A stretch of DNA of 64,000 nucleotides from Leptodactylus fallax (GCA_947044405.1 CAMRHE010000067.1:5585501-5649500), one strand, 5' to 3'. Positions 10,890 to 21,896 are shown, numbered from the stretch's first letter. Notes: generated by a model from the letters alone, not told the origin. Program-made: numbers and translations.

Positions 10890-11823
10890 GTGTTTACACA
10901 AGAAAATCCAATGGCCAGCAACATGATTAGGGGTATTGTTAACTCTCCATTAAATGTCAACTGTTTAACCCAGGAGGAAGTGCGGTGCAGCCTTCAAAAC
11001 ACTAAAATAGAGAAATCGCAAGGTCCAGATGGCATACACCCCCGAGTTCTGAGGGAATTATGCACGGTGATAGACAGACCCTTATATCTAATATTTGAGG
11101 ATTCAGTAATGACTGGGTCTGTTCCACTTGATTGGCGCATAGCAAATGTGGTGACAATTTTCAAAAAGGGGTCTAAAAGTGAGCCTGGAAACTATAGGCC
11201 AGTAAATTTGACTTCTGTGGTGGGTAAGATATTTGAGAGCTTTCTAAGAGATACTATCCTGGAGTACCTCAATGTAAATAATCTTATCACACCCAATCAG
11301 CATGGGTTTATGAGGAATCGGTCCTGTCAGACTAATCTGATCAGCTTCTATGAAGAGGTAAGTTCAAGACTAGACATGGGTAATGCAGTGGACGTGGTGT
11401 ATCTGTACTTTTCAAAGGCTTTTGATACTGTACCACATAAAAGGTTGGTATGCAAAATGAGAATGTTGGGACTGGGGGAACATATGCATCTGGGTTCGCA
11501 ACTGGCTCACTGATAGGAAACAGAGGGTGCTTATTAATGGTAAATATTTAGACTGGGTCACAGTCACCAGTGGGGTGCCACAGGGATCTGCATTGGGCCC
11601 TCTCCTGTTTAATATCTTTATTAATGACCTGGTAGACGGTTTGCAAAGCAAGGTGTCCATATTTGCAGATGATACTAAACTTTGTAAGGTAATCAAAAAT
11701 GAGGATAATAGAATATTACAAGGGGCTCTAAGGAAGCTGGAAGCATGGGTGGAGACTTGGCAAATGAAGTTTAATATTGACAAATGTAAGGTTATGCATT
11801 TTGGACGCCGAAATAAAATGTAG
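10890..11823 (+). pseudogene. LINE reverse transcriptase domain (frameshifted)
   Basis: The first part (10890-11513) has SQGPDGIHPRVLRE, NYRPVNLTSVVGKIFE, NQHGFM and FSKAFDTVPH, the last being the site of the first catalytic Asp. A frameshift around 11490-11526 is followed by SGVPQGSALGPLLFNIFIND and the FADD box at 11662-11673 with both Asp residues present. It would copy element RNA at the nicked target, but the frame breaks make it inactive. Confidence 0.9.
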
Positions 11824-12469
11824 GATTATGTACTTAATAGTAAATTACTGGGTAAAACTGTGGATTTTGGTGGACAATAAGCTTACCTTTAGTGACCAGT
11901 GCCAGGCAGCTGCTGCCAAGGCAAATAAAGTTATGGGATGCATCAAAAGAGGTATAGATTCTCATGACAAGAACATAGTTATGCCTCTATACAAATCACT
12001 GGTACGTCCACACTTAGACTATTGTGCACAATTCTGGGCCCCAGTATACAAGAAAGATAAAATCGAACTAGAAAGAGTGCAAAGAAGGGCAACCAAAATT
12101 ATTAGGGGAATGGGTGGATTGGAGTACAACGATAGATTAACAAACTTGGGGTTATTCAGTTTAGAGAAAAGACGTCTACGGGGAGATCTAATAACAATGT
12201 ACAAATACATGAAGGGACAGCACAAAGAACTTTCTAATGATCTTTTTACCCCTAGGCCAGTGACAGTGACAGTGACAAGGGGACATCCTCTACGACTGGA
12301 GAAGAGAAAGTTTCACCAGCAACATAGAAGAGGATTCTTTACAGTAAGAACAGCGAGGCTATGGAGCTCTCTGCCCCAGGAAGTGGTGATGGTGGATTCA
12401 TTGAACAAGTTCAAAGAGGGTCTGGATGCCTTTCTTGAACAGAACAACATTATGGTTTATGGGTTTTAG
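11824..12469 (+). pseudogene. LINE C-terminal domain
   Basis: This third frame continues the protein after another shift near 11800-11850. It reads KANKVMGCIKRGI, LYKSLVRPHLDYC, RRATKI and RTARLWSSLPQEVV, the conserved tail of CR1/L2-type LINE proteins, and ends with TAG at 12467. It completes the evidence that the three domains once formed a single ORF2-type protein. Confidence 0.85.
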
Positions 12470-12680
12470 ATTTTAAGGGCACGTTGATCCAGGGTTTTAT
12501 ACTGATTGCCAGACTGGAGTTGGGAAGGAATTTTTTCTCATGAAATGGGGCAATTGGCATAAGCCTCATGGGGTTTTTTGCCTTCCTCTGGATCAACACT
12601 GTAGGGGACTGTAGGGTTATAGGTTGGACTTGATGGACTGATGTCTTCATTCAACCTCATCTACTATTTAACTATGTAGC
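12470..12680 (+). repeat. LINE 3' UTR and terminal motif
   Basis: Contains TTGGGAAGGAATTTTTTC, GGTTGGACTTGATGGACTGA and a terminal TTTAACTATGTAGC. These are the non-coding end of the LINE and mark its 3' boundary. Confidence 0.75.
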
Positions 12681-12762
12681 AAACAGAGCACAACGTGGGT
12701 AAAACACTTTAGTTAGCTTAAGCTACAAGTCTGAATATGATCCTTGAGATGTGAATACCCCT

Positions 12763-13107
12763 TTAAAGGGATATTCCGGTGGATAGGGGGTAACTTGTTG
12801 ATCGGTGAGGCTCTAACTACTGGGACCCCCACCAATCATGAGAACTAGGGTGTTTTGCACGCCAGTTTGAATGGAGCAGCATGTAGCAATGTTCCCTGTT
12901 GCTTCATTAATTTCGATGAGAATCCTCAGAGATAGCCGAAGTACAGTGCTCAGCGATCTCTGGCGGTTCCAGCTGAAATGAATGGAGCAGAAGTGCGCAT
13001 TCTCGCCATGTAGTGCCATTCAATCTGAGGTGCAGAATACCCTCTTTTCTCATGATTGATGGGGGTCCGACCTTTGGATACTTCTTGTTACTGGAATACC
13101 CCTTTAA
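12763..13107. mobile_element. TTAA-type MITE, 345 bp
   Basis: Starts TTAAAGGGATATTCCGGTGG and ends GGAATACCCCTTTAA. The ends are inverted repeats over about 15 bases with TTAA at both sides. Its left TTAA is shared with the preceding element. It is non-coding, with an internal half-palindrome around the GGACCCCCACCAATCAT and ATGATTGATGGGGGTCC blocks, which are themselves inverted copies. Confidence 0.85.
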
Positions 13108-13640
13108 TAAATCCCAATCTTTGAAAGGTGCCATAGTAAAGAGTGTTTATACGTATGAAGGCCAATAAATAGGGTTTTGGTTTACAGCGGCATGTTTTAT
13201 AGCGCTGCAAAATAAGCCATGATATCATGTCCTGTCCTGGTCATTAGGCATTAGAAGAGTACTAAACCTAGAGCTAAATGATATATTTATACAGGATAGA
13301 ACATTGCCTCCAGTCTTTGTCGTTCTGAAAAATTTCCAGCAAGTTCCTGAATCATTTATTTCTTTCCGGTCACTTCCATTTTTTTTAGCGGATGGTATAG
13401 CTAGTAGGCAGGGCTAACTTTTCCTTACTTTGAGGAAGGCTCCTTCTGTAATCTGTTGCTTTACAGTTAGACACAACTTGGGTTACACGGGGGTAGAGTG
13501 TGGATGATTTCTTGAAATACACACTGAAGAACTCATGACATATTTCTCCAATATTAGCAATGTTGATAGGGTTGGAGGAATTGTTGGGATTTTTTGTATT
13601 TCTACACTTTGGTATTATAATGCTTTGAATTCAAGTCAGG

Positions 13641-13642
<2 letters not shown>
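13108..13642. other. No gene recognised
   Basis: About 530 bp without a recognised repeat or coding signature. Confidence 0.4.
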
Positions 13643-13695
<53 letters not shown>

Positions 13696-13701
13696 TATAT
13701 A
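13643..13701. repeat. (AT)n microsatellite
   Basis: About 29 AT dinucleotides with one interruption (ATAAATATAT) near the right end. Confidence 0.97.
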
Positions 13702-13908
13702 GACTTGGAACAGTGTGGGATTACATAATGCTGCCACATAGCATCTAGGAATTCTGCCAGTGCTTTGATCTATACAGATATTGATTACCTGCCATGACTT
13801 ACCTTTTATTCTCCCTTTAGACTGTGTCCTGCTTCTATTTACCTGTTTACAAATCATCAGGAATTAACAAGACTGAAGGCTGAAAAGTGTACCTGACATT
13901 TACCTATA

Positions 13909-14165
13909 CTTAAAGGGTACAGTCACCTTTAAAGAGTAGCTTTCACCAGCTCCAACAAGTCCAATTCTTTACAGCTTTTAATAGCTGCTGCTCCACTGGT
14001 ACAATTGGAATTATTCTCTAGCTCCCATCATTCCACAGCAATCAATGCTGATAGTTTTGGTGCCTGATATGGTATTTAGGCTCTCTACTGTCAGGTGGGT
14101 GGTGTCAGGCAAGAGCAGGCAAGGGGGTGTGATTCTGAGCTCTGACAGAATAGACCGATATAATA
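13909..14165. mobile_element. TTAA-type MITE relic, family D, left part
   Basis: A short hairpin TTAAAGGG...CCTTTAA at 13910-13932 adjoins TTAAAGAGTAGCTTTCACC, the left end of a longer element. Its body (CACCAGCTCCAAC, GCTGCTGCTCCACTG, GTGGGTGGTGTCAGG) resembles 29990-30290 and the left half of 51473-51842. The right end is not found because the 22-bp minisatellite follows immediately. Confidence 0.6.
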
Positions 14166-15030
14166 GGCATTATACAGCAGTATAAGAGGCAGAAAACAGG
14201 GGGAATAAGAGGCAGAATACAGTAGTATAAGAGGCAGAATACAGAAGTATAAGAGGCAGAATACTGGGGGAATAAGAGGCAGGAAACTGGGGGAAAAAGA
14301 GGCAGAAAACTGGGGGAATAAGAGGCAGAATACAGGAGAATAAGAGGCAGAATGCACGAGAATAAGAGGCAGAATGCAGTAGTATAAGAGGCAGAATCCA
14401 GAAGTATAAGAGGCAGAATACTGGGGGAATAAGAGGCAGGAAACTGGGGGAAAAAGAGGCAGAAAACTGGGGGAATAAGAGGCAGAATACAGGAGAATAA
14501 GAGGCAGAATGCAGGAGAATAAGAGGCAGAATGCAGTAGTATAAGAGGCAGAATCCAGAAGTATGAGAGGCAGAATACTGGGAGAATAAGAGGCAGAATA
14601 CAGTAGTATAAGAGGCAGAATACAGTGAGAATAGGAGGCAGAATACAGTGGAATAAGAGGCAAAATACAGGGGAATAAGAGGCAGAATATAGAGGAATAA
14701 GAGGCAGAATACAGGGCAATAAGAGGCAGAATACAGTGGAATAAGAGGTAAAATACAGGGGAATAAGAGGCAGAATATAGAGGAATAAGAGACAGAATAC
14801 AGGGGAATAAGAGGCCGAATACAGGGGAATGAGAGGCAGAATACAGGGGAATAAGAGGCAAAATACAAGGGAATAAGAGGCAGAATACAGTGGAATAAGA
14901 GGCAAAATACAGGGGAATAAGAGGCAGACTATAGAGGAATAAGAGACAGAATATAGAGGAATACGAGGCAGAATATAGAGGAATAAGAGGCAGAATAAAG
15001 CAATACAAGAATAAGAGGCATAATAGAGGA
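14166..15030. repeat. 22-bp minisatellite, about 38 units, with higher-order repeats
   Basis: The unit is close to AATAAGAGGCAGAATACAGG plus two bases. Unit variants recur in a fixed order: a block of about seven units beginning AGTAGTATAAGAGGCAGAAT starts at 14221, 14378 and 14535, giving a 157-bp period. A second pattern of about four units (CAGTGGAATAAGAGG, then AGGGGAATAAGAGG, then ATAGAGGAATAAGAG) recurs in the right half. Because 22 is not a multiple of 3, all three minus-strand frames carry the same repetitive translation and stay open for 230-305 codons. These are artefacts of composition and not genes. Confidence 0.95.
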
Positions 15031-15796
15031 GTTTTTAATTTTACAGAGGTTTTTATTTTTCATATGGGGCAATGTATGGTAGTTGGGGGGGGGGGGGTCC
15101 CAAACTATATTCTCGCCTAAAAGTGGGTCCCACCTTCAGAAAGTTTGTAAACCACTGATGTAGATTATTTCCCTATTGACTGTACGATGGTGTTAGAAGG
15201 TGACCATGTGCTCTATAGATATAGATATGTACAGTGATTGAAGTTGCTTGTCCTCAGCGTACATCTTACCAGGAAGCATTCAGACGGTATATCTTCACAT
15301 GATTAAGGTATTCATTATTCTTTTCTCATTACTTTCATGCCTTGAATAAATTACACACACCTGACATCAATGCAAGCCATGGAATAGGCGTGGTTGTATA
15401 GCACATAGCTGACATTGCCTGCAAGGCAAATTAATGCTTCTTCATTTAGAGCATGTTATTCTTTGTTTTTATATTTATCTATATAACAAAATTAAAGAGA
15501 AGTATGTAAGATTTTCAATATGTTTGTATATTCTCTTGGCATATATCTTGGAAAATTATTCCAAAAGTTAAATATCCTCCAGGGCTATTGTATAAATTAC
15601 AAAGCGGTAGTGAAGAATAATGTGTCTATTCTTTGAAAGACTATGAATGATAAATGACTGCATACCAAAGGTTTTTTTCAGTGATCATATATTTACCCAC
15701 AAACATCTTACATTAAAAATACTGATCTGGAGATGACAGTACAAGGGCACTTTCACTGCTATACATTGGTTGGGTTTCATTTTTAAGTGTAATATA
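15031..15796. other. Mostly unassigned; short repeat scrap and G-tract at left
   Basis: A run of about 12 G lies near 15088-15098. The sequence up to about 15160 (GGGTCCCACC, AACCACTGATGT) looks like the end of an interspersed repeat. The stretch 15320-15480 is AT-rich, has no repeat signature and could be unique or conserved non-coding DNA. No coding signal is seen. Confidence 0.4.
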
Positions 15797-16023
15797 CTAA
15801 AGGGTTTTCCAGGATGGTAAGATTGATGGCCTTTCTTTAGGATAGGTCTTCAAGATCAGTAGAGATCCAAAATACCCAGCACCCCTGCAGATCAGCTATT
15901 TGAAGAGGCTGCTGCTCCTCTTTATCGTAACTATAGGGGTGACAGTGGTCACAGCTGCCACTGAGCCCATAAGCCAGGGGAAGCCCACAGGTCATCCTTA
16001 CAACATTAAAGCTAATTAACCCC
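15797..16023. mobile_element. TTAA-type MITE relic, family C, left end
   Basis: Starts CTAAAGGGTTTTCCAGGATG and carries TTTAGGATAGGTC, GATCAGCTATTTGAAGAGGC and related blocks shared with 28727-29020, 31421-31812 and 48600-48838. The left TTAA is mutated and a matching right end was not found before the next element. Confidence 0.6.
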
Positions 16024-16454
16024 TTAAATTGGTTGTCCAGGCAAAATTTTTATATTTTGAATAGGCCGGGGGAGCTGAAAAAATAAAAAAAAAATTCAAA
16101 AAATCATTCTTACCTTTCCCTAGTGCTCCGATGCCTCCCAGCACAAGATTGTTGCCTTCCGATGGAAGTTCCCGCCACATCAGCTGCTCACTGAAGGATA
16201 CATGACGTCACTACCTGTAACGTCCCGTGGTCACTTCTTGATGCCACTGCGACCACTGAGGCCAATCAGCGACTTCAATGGAAGGGATCCAGAATGTCAG
16301 AGCCAGTGAAGTGTTTCACTTCTAGAAGACACCGGAACAGCAGGACTGGACCGCGCAAGGTTGACACCGGAGTAGTGGGGACAGGTGAGCATGATTTTTT
16401 AAAAATTTTTTTTTCTATTGTAAAAATAATTTTTTACCCGGACAACCTCTTTAA
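16024..16454. mobile_element. TTAA-type MITE, family A copy 2
   Basis: Starts TTAAATTGGTTGTCCAGG and ends CGGACAACCTCTTTAA, with TTAA at both ends. The body matches 8985-9441 throughout. One base change in the left terminus (AATT for AAGG) distinguishes it from copy 1. Confidence 0.82.
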
Positions 16455-17330
16455 GGACACAAGGTAGTTTAGACGTTATGAGTTTTTTCATATTTTCCAT
16501 CTCTGCCTTTCAAAATTCATAACTACTTTGATAAGTTGTACTTTGGGTTGGCACCATTTTGGGGTACATATAATGTTTTAATTAGCTTTTATTAATGTTT
16601 TTGGACAGTCCATGTGAAACAAACCTACTCATCATTATCTTTTGCATTTTGATTTTACTGCATTCAATCTTTGTTAGAAATGATGTGGCAGCTTTGTACA
16701 GCAGGTCACTACGGTTATGGCAATACCATATTATATCAATTATATTATGTTTTACTACTTTTACTAAATAAAAACGTTTTGAAAATAAATGATTTTCTTG
16801 GGTGCACTGTATTCTGACGTCTACAACTTTTTATTGTTTTATTGACTGAACTATGTGATGATTCATTTTTTGCAGGGCAAGTTATAGTTTTTATTGGTAT
16901 AATTTTCTGGTATGTAAAATTTTTTGATCGTATTTTATTGCTATTTTTAGGGGGGCTGAGGTCAAAACACATTAATTTCCATACTGCAGTGTTAACTCAT
17001 GCTACTATGCCACATTTGGAACTAAAAGATTAGACTGAGCCGTACACTGACACACTTTTTGCTCTTGTGAAAGACCATAATACTGATTTATACTGCTTCT
17101 TTGATGATGTGTACCTGAATTTGCTAAACTAAAATACTGCTAATGTATTGCCAGACTACAATGCCCACCACACAAGCCATGACTACATTGTATGGATTGG
17201 ATTAAGGGTGACTACACCTTTTTCATGCACTTGTACTACCAATATCTTATAAAACAAGTAGACATATTCTAGTTGCAATTAATGATAACTATGGATGGAA
17301 GGGGATGTAGAAAGCTGAATATACCTCCAT
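16455..17330. other. No gene recognised
   Basis: About 880 bp of AT-rich sequence next to the Tc1 element. It has short hydrophobic frames only and no recognisable domain or tandem repeat. Confidence 0.4.
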
Positions 17331-17332
17331 TA

Positions 17333-17545
17333 CAGTGCCTTGCAAAAGTGTTCATACCCCTTGAACTTTTTCACATTTTGTCACCTTACAACCACAAACT
17401 TAAATGTATTTTATTGAGATTTTAAGTGATAACCAACACAAAGTAGCAGATAATTGTGAAGTGGAAGGAAAATGATACATGGTTTTCAAAATTTTAATCA
17501 AATAAAAATCTGAAAAGGGTGACGTGCAAAAGTATTCAGCCCCCT
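17333..17545 (+). repeat. Left terminal inverted repeat of Tc1 element
   Basis: Begins CAGTGCCTTGCAAAAGTG and includes an inner direct repeat GTGCAAAAGTATTCAGCC near 17524. It is complementary to 18731-18946. Confidence 0.9.
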
Positions 17546-17710
17546 GTACTCTGATACCCCTAAATAAAATCCAGTGCAATAAATTGCCTTCAGAAGTCAC
17601 TTAATTAGTTAATAGAGTTAAGCTGTGTGTAATTTAGTCTCAGTATAAATACACCTGTTCTGTGAAGGCCTCAGTGGTTTGTTAGAGAACAGTAGTGAAC
17701 AAATAGCATC

Positions 17711-18728
17711 ATGAAGACCAAGGAACTCACCAGACAGGTCACAGATAAAGTTGTGGAGAAGTTTAAAGCAGGATTAGTTTATAAAAGCATATCCCAAGCT
17801 TTGAGCATCCCAAGGAGCACTGTTCAATCCATCATCCAAAAATGGAAAAAGTATTCTACAACTGCAAACCTACCAAGACATGGCCGTCTACCTAAACTGA
17901 CAGATCGAGCAAGGAGAGCACTGGTCAGAGAAGCAGCCAAGAGGCCCATGGTCAGTCTGGAAGAGCTACAGAAATCCACAGCTCAGGTGGGAGAATCTGT
18001 CCACAGGACAACTATAAGTCGTGCACTCCACAAATCTGGCCTTTATGGAAGAGTGGCAAGAAGAAAACCATTGTTGAAAGAAAGACATAAGAAGTGCTGT
18101 TTGCAGTTTGTCACAAGCCATATAGGGGACACAGCAAACATGTGGAAGAAGGTGCTCTGGTCACATGAGACCAAAGTTGAACTTTTTGGCCTAAATGCAA
18201 AGTGCTATGTGTGGTGGAAAAATAACCCTGCTGATCTCCCTGAACACACCATCCCCACTGTGAAACATGGTGGTGGCAGAATCATGTTGTGGGGAGGCTT
18301 TTCTTCAGCAGGGACAGGGAGGATGCTCAGAGTTGATGAGAAGATGGATGGAGCTACACAAAGGGAGATCCTGGAATAAAACCTGTTGGAGGCTGCAAAA
18401 GACTTGAGACCGGGAAGGAAATTCACCTTCCAGCAAGACAATGATCCTAAACATACAGCTAGAGCTACAGTGGAATGGTTTACATCAAAGAATATTCATG
18501 TGTTAGAATGGCCCAGTCAAAGTCCAGGCCTAAATCCCATTGAGAATCTGTGGCAAGACATGAGAATTGCTGTTCACAGACGCTCCATCCAATCTGGCTG
18601 AGCTTGAGGTATTTTGCAAAGAACAATGGGCAAAAATCTCAGTCTCTAGATGTGCAAAGCTGGTAGAGACAGACCCCAAAAGACTTGCAGCTGTAATTGC
18701 TGCGAAAGGTGGCGCTACAAAGTATTGA
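17711..18728 (+). pseudogene. Tc1 transposase, broken
   Basis: A cut-and-paste DDE transposase of about 340 codons. The ATG at 17711 begins a paired-like bipartite helix-turn-helix region (YKSISQALSIPRSTVQ and LTDRARRALVREA). The catalytic core should be DD34E. The first Asp, normally in WSDET, is replaced by His (WSHET, residue 152). The second is present in FQQDNDPKH (codon at 18437) and the Glu is present in NPIENLW (codon at 18542), with the correct 34-residue spacing. A TAA stop at 18377-18379 interrupts the frame. A shift near 18583-18595 moves the last 45 or so codons to another frame, ending ...GGATKY and TGA at 18726. The gene cannot make active protein. Confidence 0.93.
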
Positions 18729-18730
18729 TA

Positions 18731-18946
18731 TGGGGGGGGGGGCTGAATACTTTTGCACGTCACGCTTTTCTGATTTTTATTTGATTAAAATTTTTTAAAA
18801 CCATGTATCATTTTCCTTCCACAATTATCTGTTACTTTGTGTTGGTCTGTCGCTTAAAATCTCAATAAAATACATTTAAGTTTGTGGTTGTAAGGTGACA
18901 AAATGTGAAAAAGTTCAAGGGGTATGAATACTTTTGCAAGACACTG
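18731..18946 (-). repeat. Right terminal inverted repeat of Tc1 element
   Basis: Ends CTTTTGCAAGACACTG. The inner direct repeat GGCTGAATACTTTTGCAC follows a run of ten G. Confidence 0.9.
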
Positions 18947-18964
18947 TACTTTACTGGAACATCA

Positions 18965-19725
18965 TAACACCTGCATGTGACATCACTATAACTACTTTCT
19001 TCATATGCTGTGATGTCACAGTGTACACAGTGATCTTTTTGTGTGTGCATTATCCTTGTGCTATCTATAATGTCATAATGAACATTATCCCTGCACTGTG
19101 ACATCACTGAATATATTATATGTTCTGTGACATCACTGTGTGCATTATCCCTGTATTGTGACATTACTCTGTTTATTATCTCTGTACTGTGACATTACTC
19201 TGTTTATTATCTCTGTACTGTGACATCACACTGTGACATCACTGTTATTATTATCCCTGTATTGTCATAACACTGTGTATGTTATTTTTGCACTGTGATA
19301 TTACAGTGTTTATTATCCAAGTGCTATGACATAACTGTGTTTATTACCCCTGCACTTGGCTATCACTGTGTTTATTATCTTTTTACTGTGACATCACTTT
19401 GTTTATTATCCCTGTACTCTGACATCACTGCCTGTATTATTCTAGTACTATGACATCATTGTGTACATTATCCCTGTATTGTGACATCACTGTGTATATT
19501 ATCCCTGTACTGTGACATCACTGTGCATTATCTTGTTACTGTGACATTGCTTAGATTATTGTCCCTATACTTTGACATCAATGTGCATATTATCTCTGTA
19601 CTATGACATCACTGTGCTTATTATCCCTATACTGTGCTATCACTATGACTATTCTCCTTTTACTGTGACATCAGTGTGTGCATTAGTCCTGTGTTGTAAC
19701 ACTACTGTGTGTGTTATCCCTGTGT
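18965..19725. repeat. 31-bp tandem repeat, about 24 degenerate units
   Basis: The unit is close to TGTGACATCACTGTG followed by TTATTATCCCTGTAC. Units differ by substitutions and small indels, so the array is old. The same unit forms a shorter array at 29610-29850. Confidence 0.92.
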
Positions 19726-20504
19726 GAAGGAAACCATACTAATAGTACACTTTTTAAGGGATCATGGTAGAGTGGGGCCAATTACAAGTTTTTCCCCATT
19801 TACAAGGTTTACCTGTTACAGCCCTGGTTACAAGTAGTTTCCTGCAGAACAGAGATATAAAGATCATGGAAACTGCGTAATCTAAAGTTTTGCATTTTGT
19901 TAGTGACCACCATATACATACAAGTAATTTTTTTTCTTTATGTCTTAGCTGGCAGTCCCATTCCTACCACTTGTTTATTTACTGGCGGATCCTTGCTTGC
20001 CTTAATACATTATGTTTTTTTCTAACACAACCTAATATTGTTATTTTTCTCCATTGTTCTGTTACATTGCTTTCTAACATTGATGTACTGAAGCTGAAAT
20101 AATAACTCCCAAGTCCCTTTCCACTGCAGTGGCTGCAGTTATAGAGCCATTAATCCAGTATTCTGCCATCGGGGATTTTGTAGTGTAAGTGCATGACTTT
20201 GCAATTTGTAACATCTGAAGTGACCCTAGAAAGGAGCGATTTGCTTCACAATAGTCAAGTTCAGCTCTCTAAACACAGATGAAACCAGCTCAATACACTG
20301 ATATCTGAATATGAAGATGTGTAAACTGCAGTATTATGGGATAATAATTGTTTTACATGATAGGTATTAATAATACTTGTTATACTTGTTATCATCATTG
20401 TAGATGATTTCCTGAATCTTCACGAAAATCGGCCACACGCTGAGGTTAAAAGACAGACAAATGAATGCAATAGCATGACAAATACAGTATACTTCCTTAA
20501 AGGG
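19726..20504. other. No gene recognised
   Basis: About 780 bp without recognisable coding or repeat structure. Confidence 0.4.
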
Positions 20505-20830
20505 GTCGTCCAGCAGTATACTATGGATGACTAATTTTTAGGATAGGTGCTCAACAGAAGATTGGTTGGGATCCAACTTGTTTCACAGCAGCCGTAGTGT
20601 ACCAGAACTAGAACAGCTCTGTACATTGTGTAGAGGCCAGGAACTTACTGCAAACCCTTCCCAGCTGCTACACAGTGTACGGAGATGGGCTAGTATTGGT
20701 ACAATGTGGTTGCTACAAAAAAAACTCTCTTGTACAATTTGTTTGCTTAAACTCCATGCATGTAAAATCAGGGGCTATAGGGGGCGCTAGACCCTGAGCA
20801 GGCCCCAAAGGTCCATTTTCCACATAAAAT
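20505..20830. mobile_element. TTAA-type MITE relic and short repeat scrap
   Basis: CCTTAAAGGGGTCGTCCAGC at 20498-20517 is a left MITE end, followed by TTTAGGATAGGTGCTC as in family C. The right end is missing. The sequence near 20770-20830 (GGGGGCGCTAGACCC, GGCCCC) looks like another repeat fragment. Confidence 0.55.
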
Positions 20831-21049
20831 ATTCCACTATTATAAATGGTACAAGACAGATAAGGGCCCCATTACAAATATTGCATTAACTTTCTATGTC
20901 TTCTATATGTTTCTATATATTCTTGAGATATGTTCAGGGACTTGGAATTTCAGGGGCCCCCTAATAAAAATTTTTAGGCCACGCTTCCTCTTTACCACAA
21001 GTTTTCCCCATTTGTAGGTCAAAAAAAATCTGAACATATAAGTTCAGTA

Positions 21050-21330
21050 TGCTGTGCTATCTTGTCTAGTATAACGCCCCTTTACTGGCCCATCAGACAA
21101 TATACTGCCCCCTATACTGGCTCCCATCAGTATATCACCTCCTTTATAGGTCTCCCCATAGTCTCCTTTTTTGGTCCCCACAAAGTATATTGCCTCATTT
21201 ATTGGCGCTAACAAAGTATATTGCCCCCATTGTTGGTTCCCACAAATTATATTGTCTCCCTTATTGGTCCCCACACAGTATATTGTGTCCTTTATTGGTC
21301 CCACACAGTATAAAGCCTCCTTTGTTGATG
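21050..21330. repeat. About 31-bp tandem repeat, GTATATTGCC family, array 1
   Basis: About nine diverged units of the form CACAAAGTATATTGCCTC plus CTTTATTGGTCCC. The same kind of unit recurs at 25135-25188 with 25968-26130 and at 62521-62785. Confidence 0.85.
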
Positions 21331-21896
21331 GCCACGATGACACATTAAGCTGCTTCCTTTTAGATTATTGGCTGTGCTATGGCTAAATCCGCCATCAGAC
21401 TGCTACATTTTACTGCCTACACAATGCATGCAATGACTACATTTCCTAATGTATAAATGTGGTAAACTTCATCTTGTAACACAACTATTCTCTTATATGT
21501 TAGATTTGCATATACTGTCATGTGCACTGTATTTCTTGCAAAGTAAAATTCGATATGTCACTTGATAAAAAGTCTAATTTGATGATTGATCCGTTTAGAA
21601 TTGACTAAGTTGCACAGATAGATGTATTTACATAGCCAGAGAAATACTTATCAGCTTTATAACATATGACATCTGGTACTAGTAGCTGCAAAGTCACATT
21701 ATAACAGAATGATACAGAATAAACTATCAGTTACATACTGTACTTTATAGAATAAGCAGGAGAGTGTGTAGAGATCAGGACCATGGACAGCAATATACTG
21801 TAACAGACAAAGAGGGAATGGAGGCTTTCTATAGCAGCACATTACATTGGTACTTCTTACTGTATGGCTCAGTTTGACATCTGCAGACATCTACTG
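21331..21896. other. No gene recognised
   Basis: AT-rich sequence without a recognised feature. Confidence 0.4.

Larger units (their letters stand above)
9741..12680 (+). mobile_element. CR1/L2-group LINE, 5' truncated and inactive
   Basis: The order is apurinic-type endonuclease, linker, reverse transcriptase and C-terminal domain, then a short 3' UTR that ends with ACTATTTAACTATGTAGC. The first recognisable codons are only about eight residues before the endonuclease ISETWL motif, after an in-frame TAA at 9738-9740, so the 5' end is lost. Several stops and frameshifts separate the domains. The 3' end lacks a poly-A tail, as in CR1/L2 elements, which end in short repeated motifs. No clear target duplication was found. 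Confidence 0.88.
9438..12766. mobile_element. TTAA-type MITE interrupted by a LINE
   Basis: The left end is TTAAAGGGGG at 9438 and the right end is TACCCCTTTAA at 12756-12766. Between them lie about 300 bp of MITE-like sequence, the LINE (about 9741-12680) and about 85 bp more. The terminal 20 or so bases of the two ends are imperfectly complementary. Reading both ends as one element split by the LINE is inference. An alternative is two different truncated MITEs. Confidence 0.5.
17331..18948 (+). mobile_element. Complete Tc1-type DNA transposon, dead copy
   Basis: The element spans 17333-18946 (1614 bp) between TA dinucleotides at 17331-17332 and 18947-18948, the target duplication of Tc1/mariner. 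Terminal inverted repeats are long, about 212 bp (17333-17545 and 18731-18946). Each has an outer and an inner direct repeat built on TGCAAAAGT and ATTCA/TTCAT motifs, which is the IR/DR layout. It contains a single transposase gene with several inactivating changes. Confidence 0.95.

Noticed and set aside
14091..15008. Three overlapping long minus-strand frames (232-305 codons) rich in Ser, Tyr, Leu and Pro
   Set aside because: They are the three phases of the same 22-bp tandem unit. The repetitive translation follows from composition and no start, domain or codon bias supports a gene.
14166..15030. CRISPR-like array
   Set aside because: The units are contiguous tandem repeats with no unique spacers, and the genome is a eukaryote.
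18965..19725. CRISPR-like spacing of about 31 bp
   Set aside because: The whole unit repeats, with no distinct spacers.
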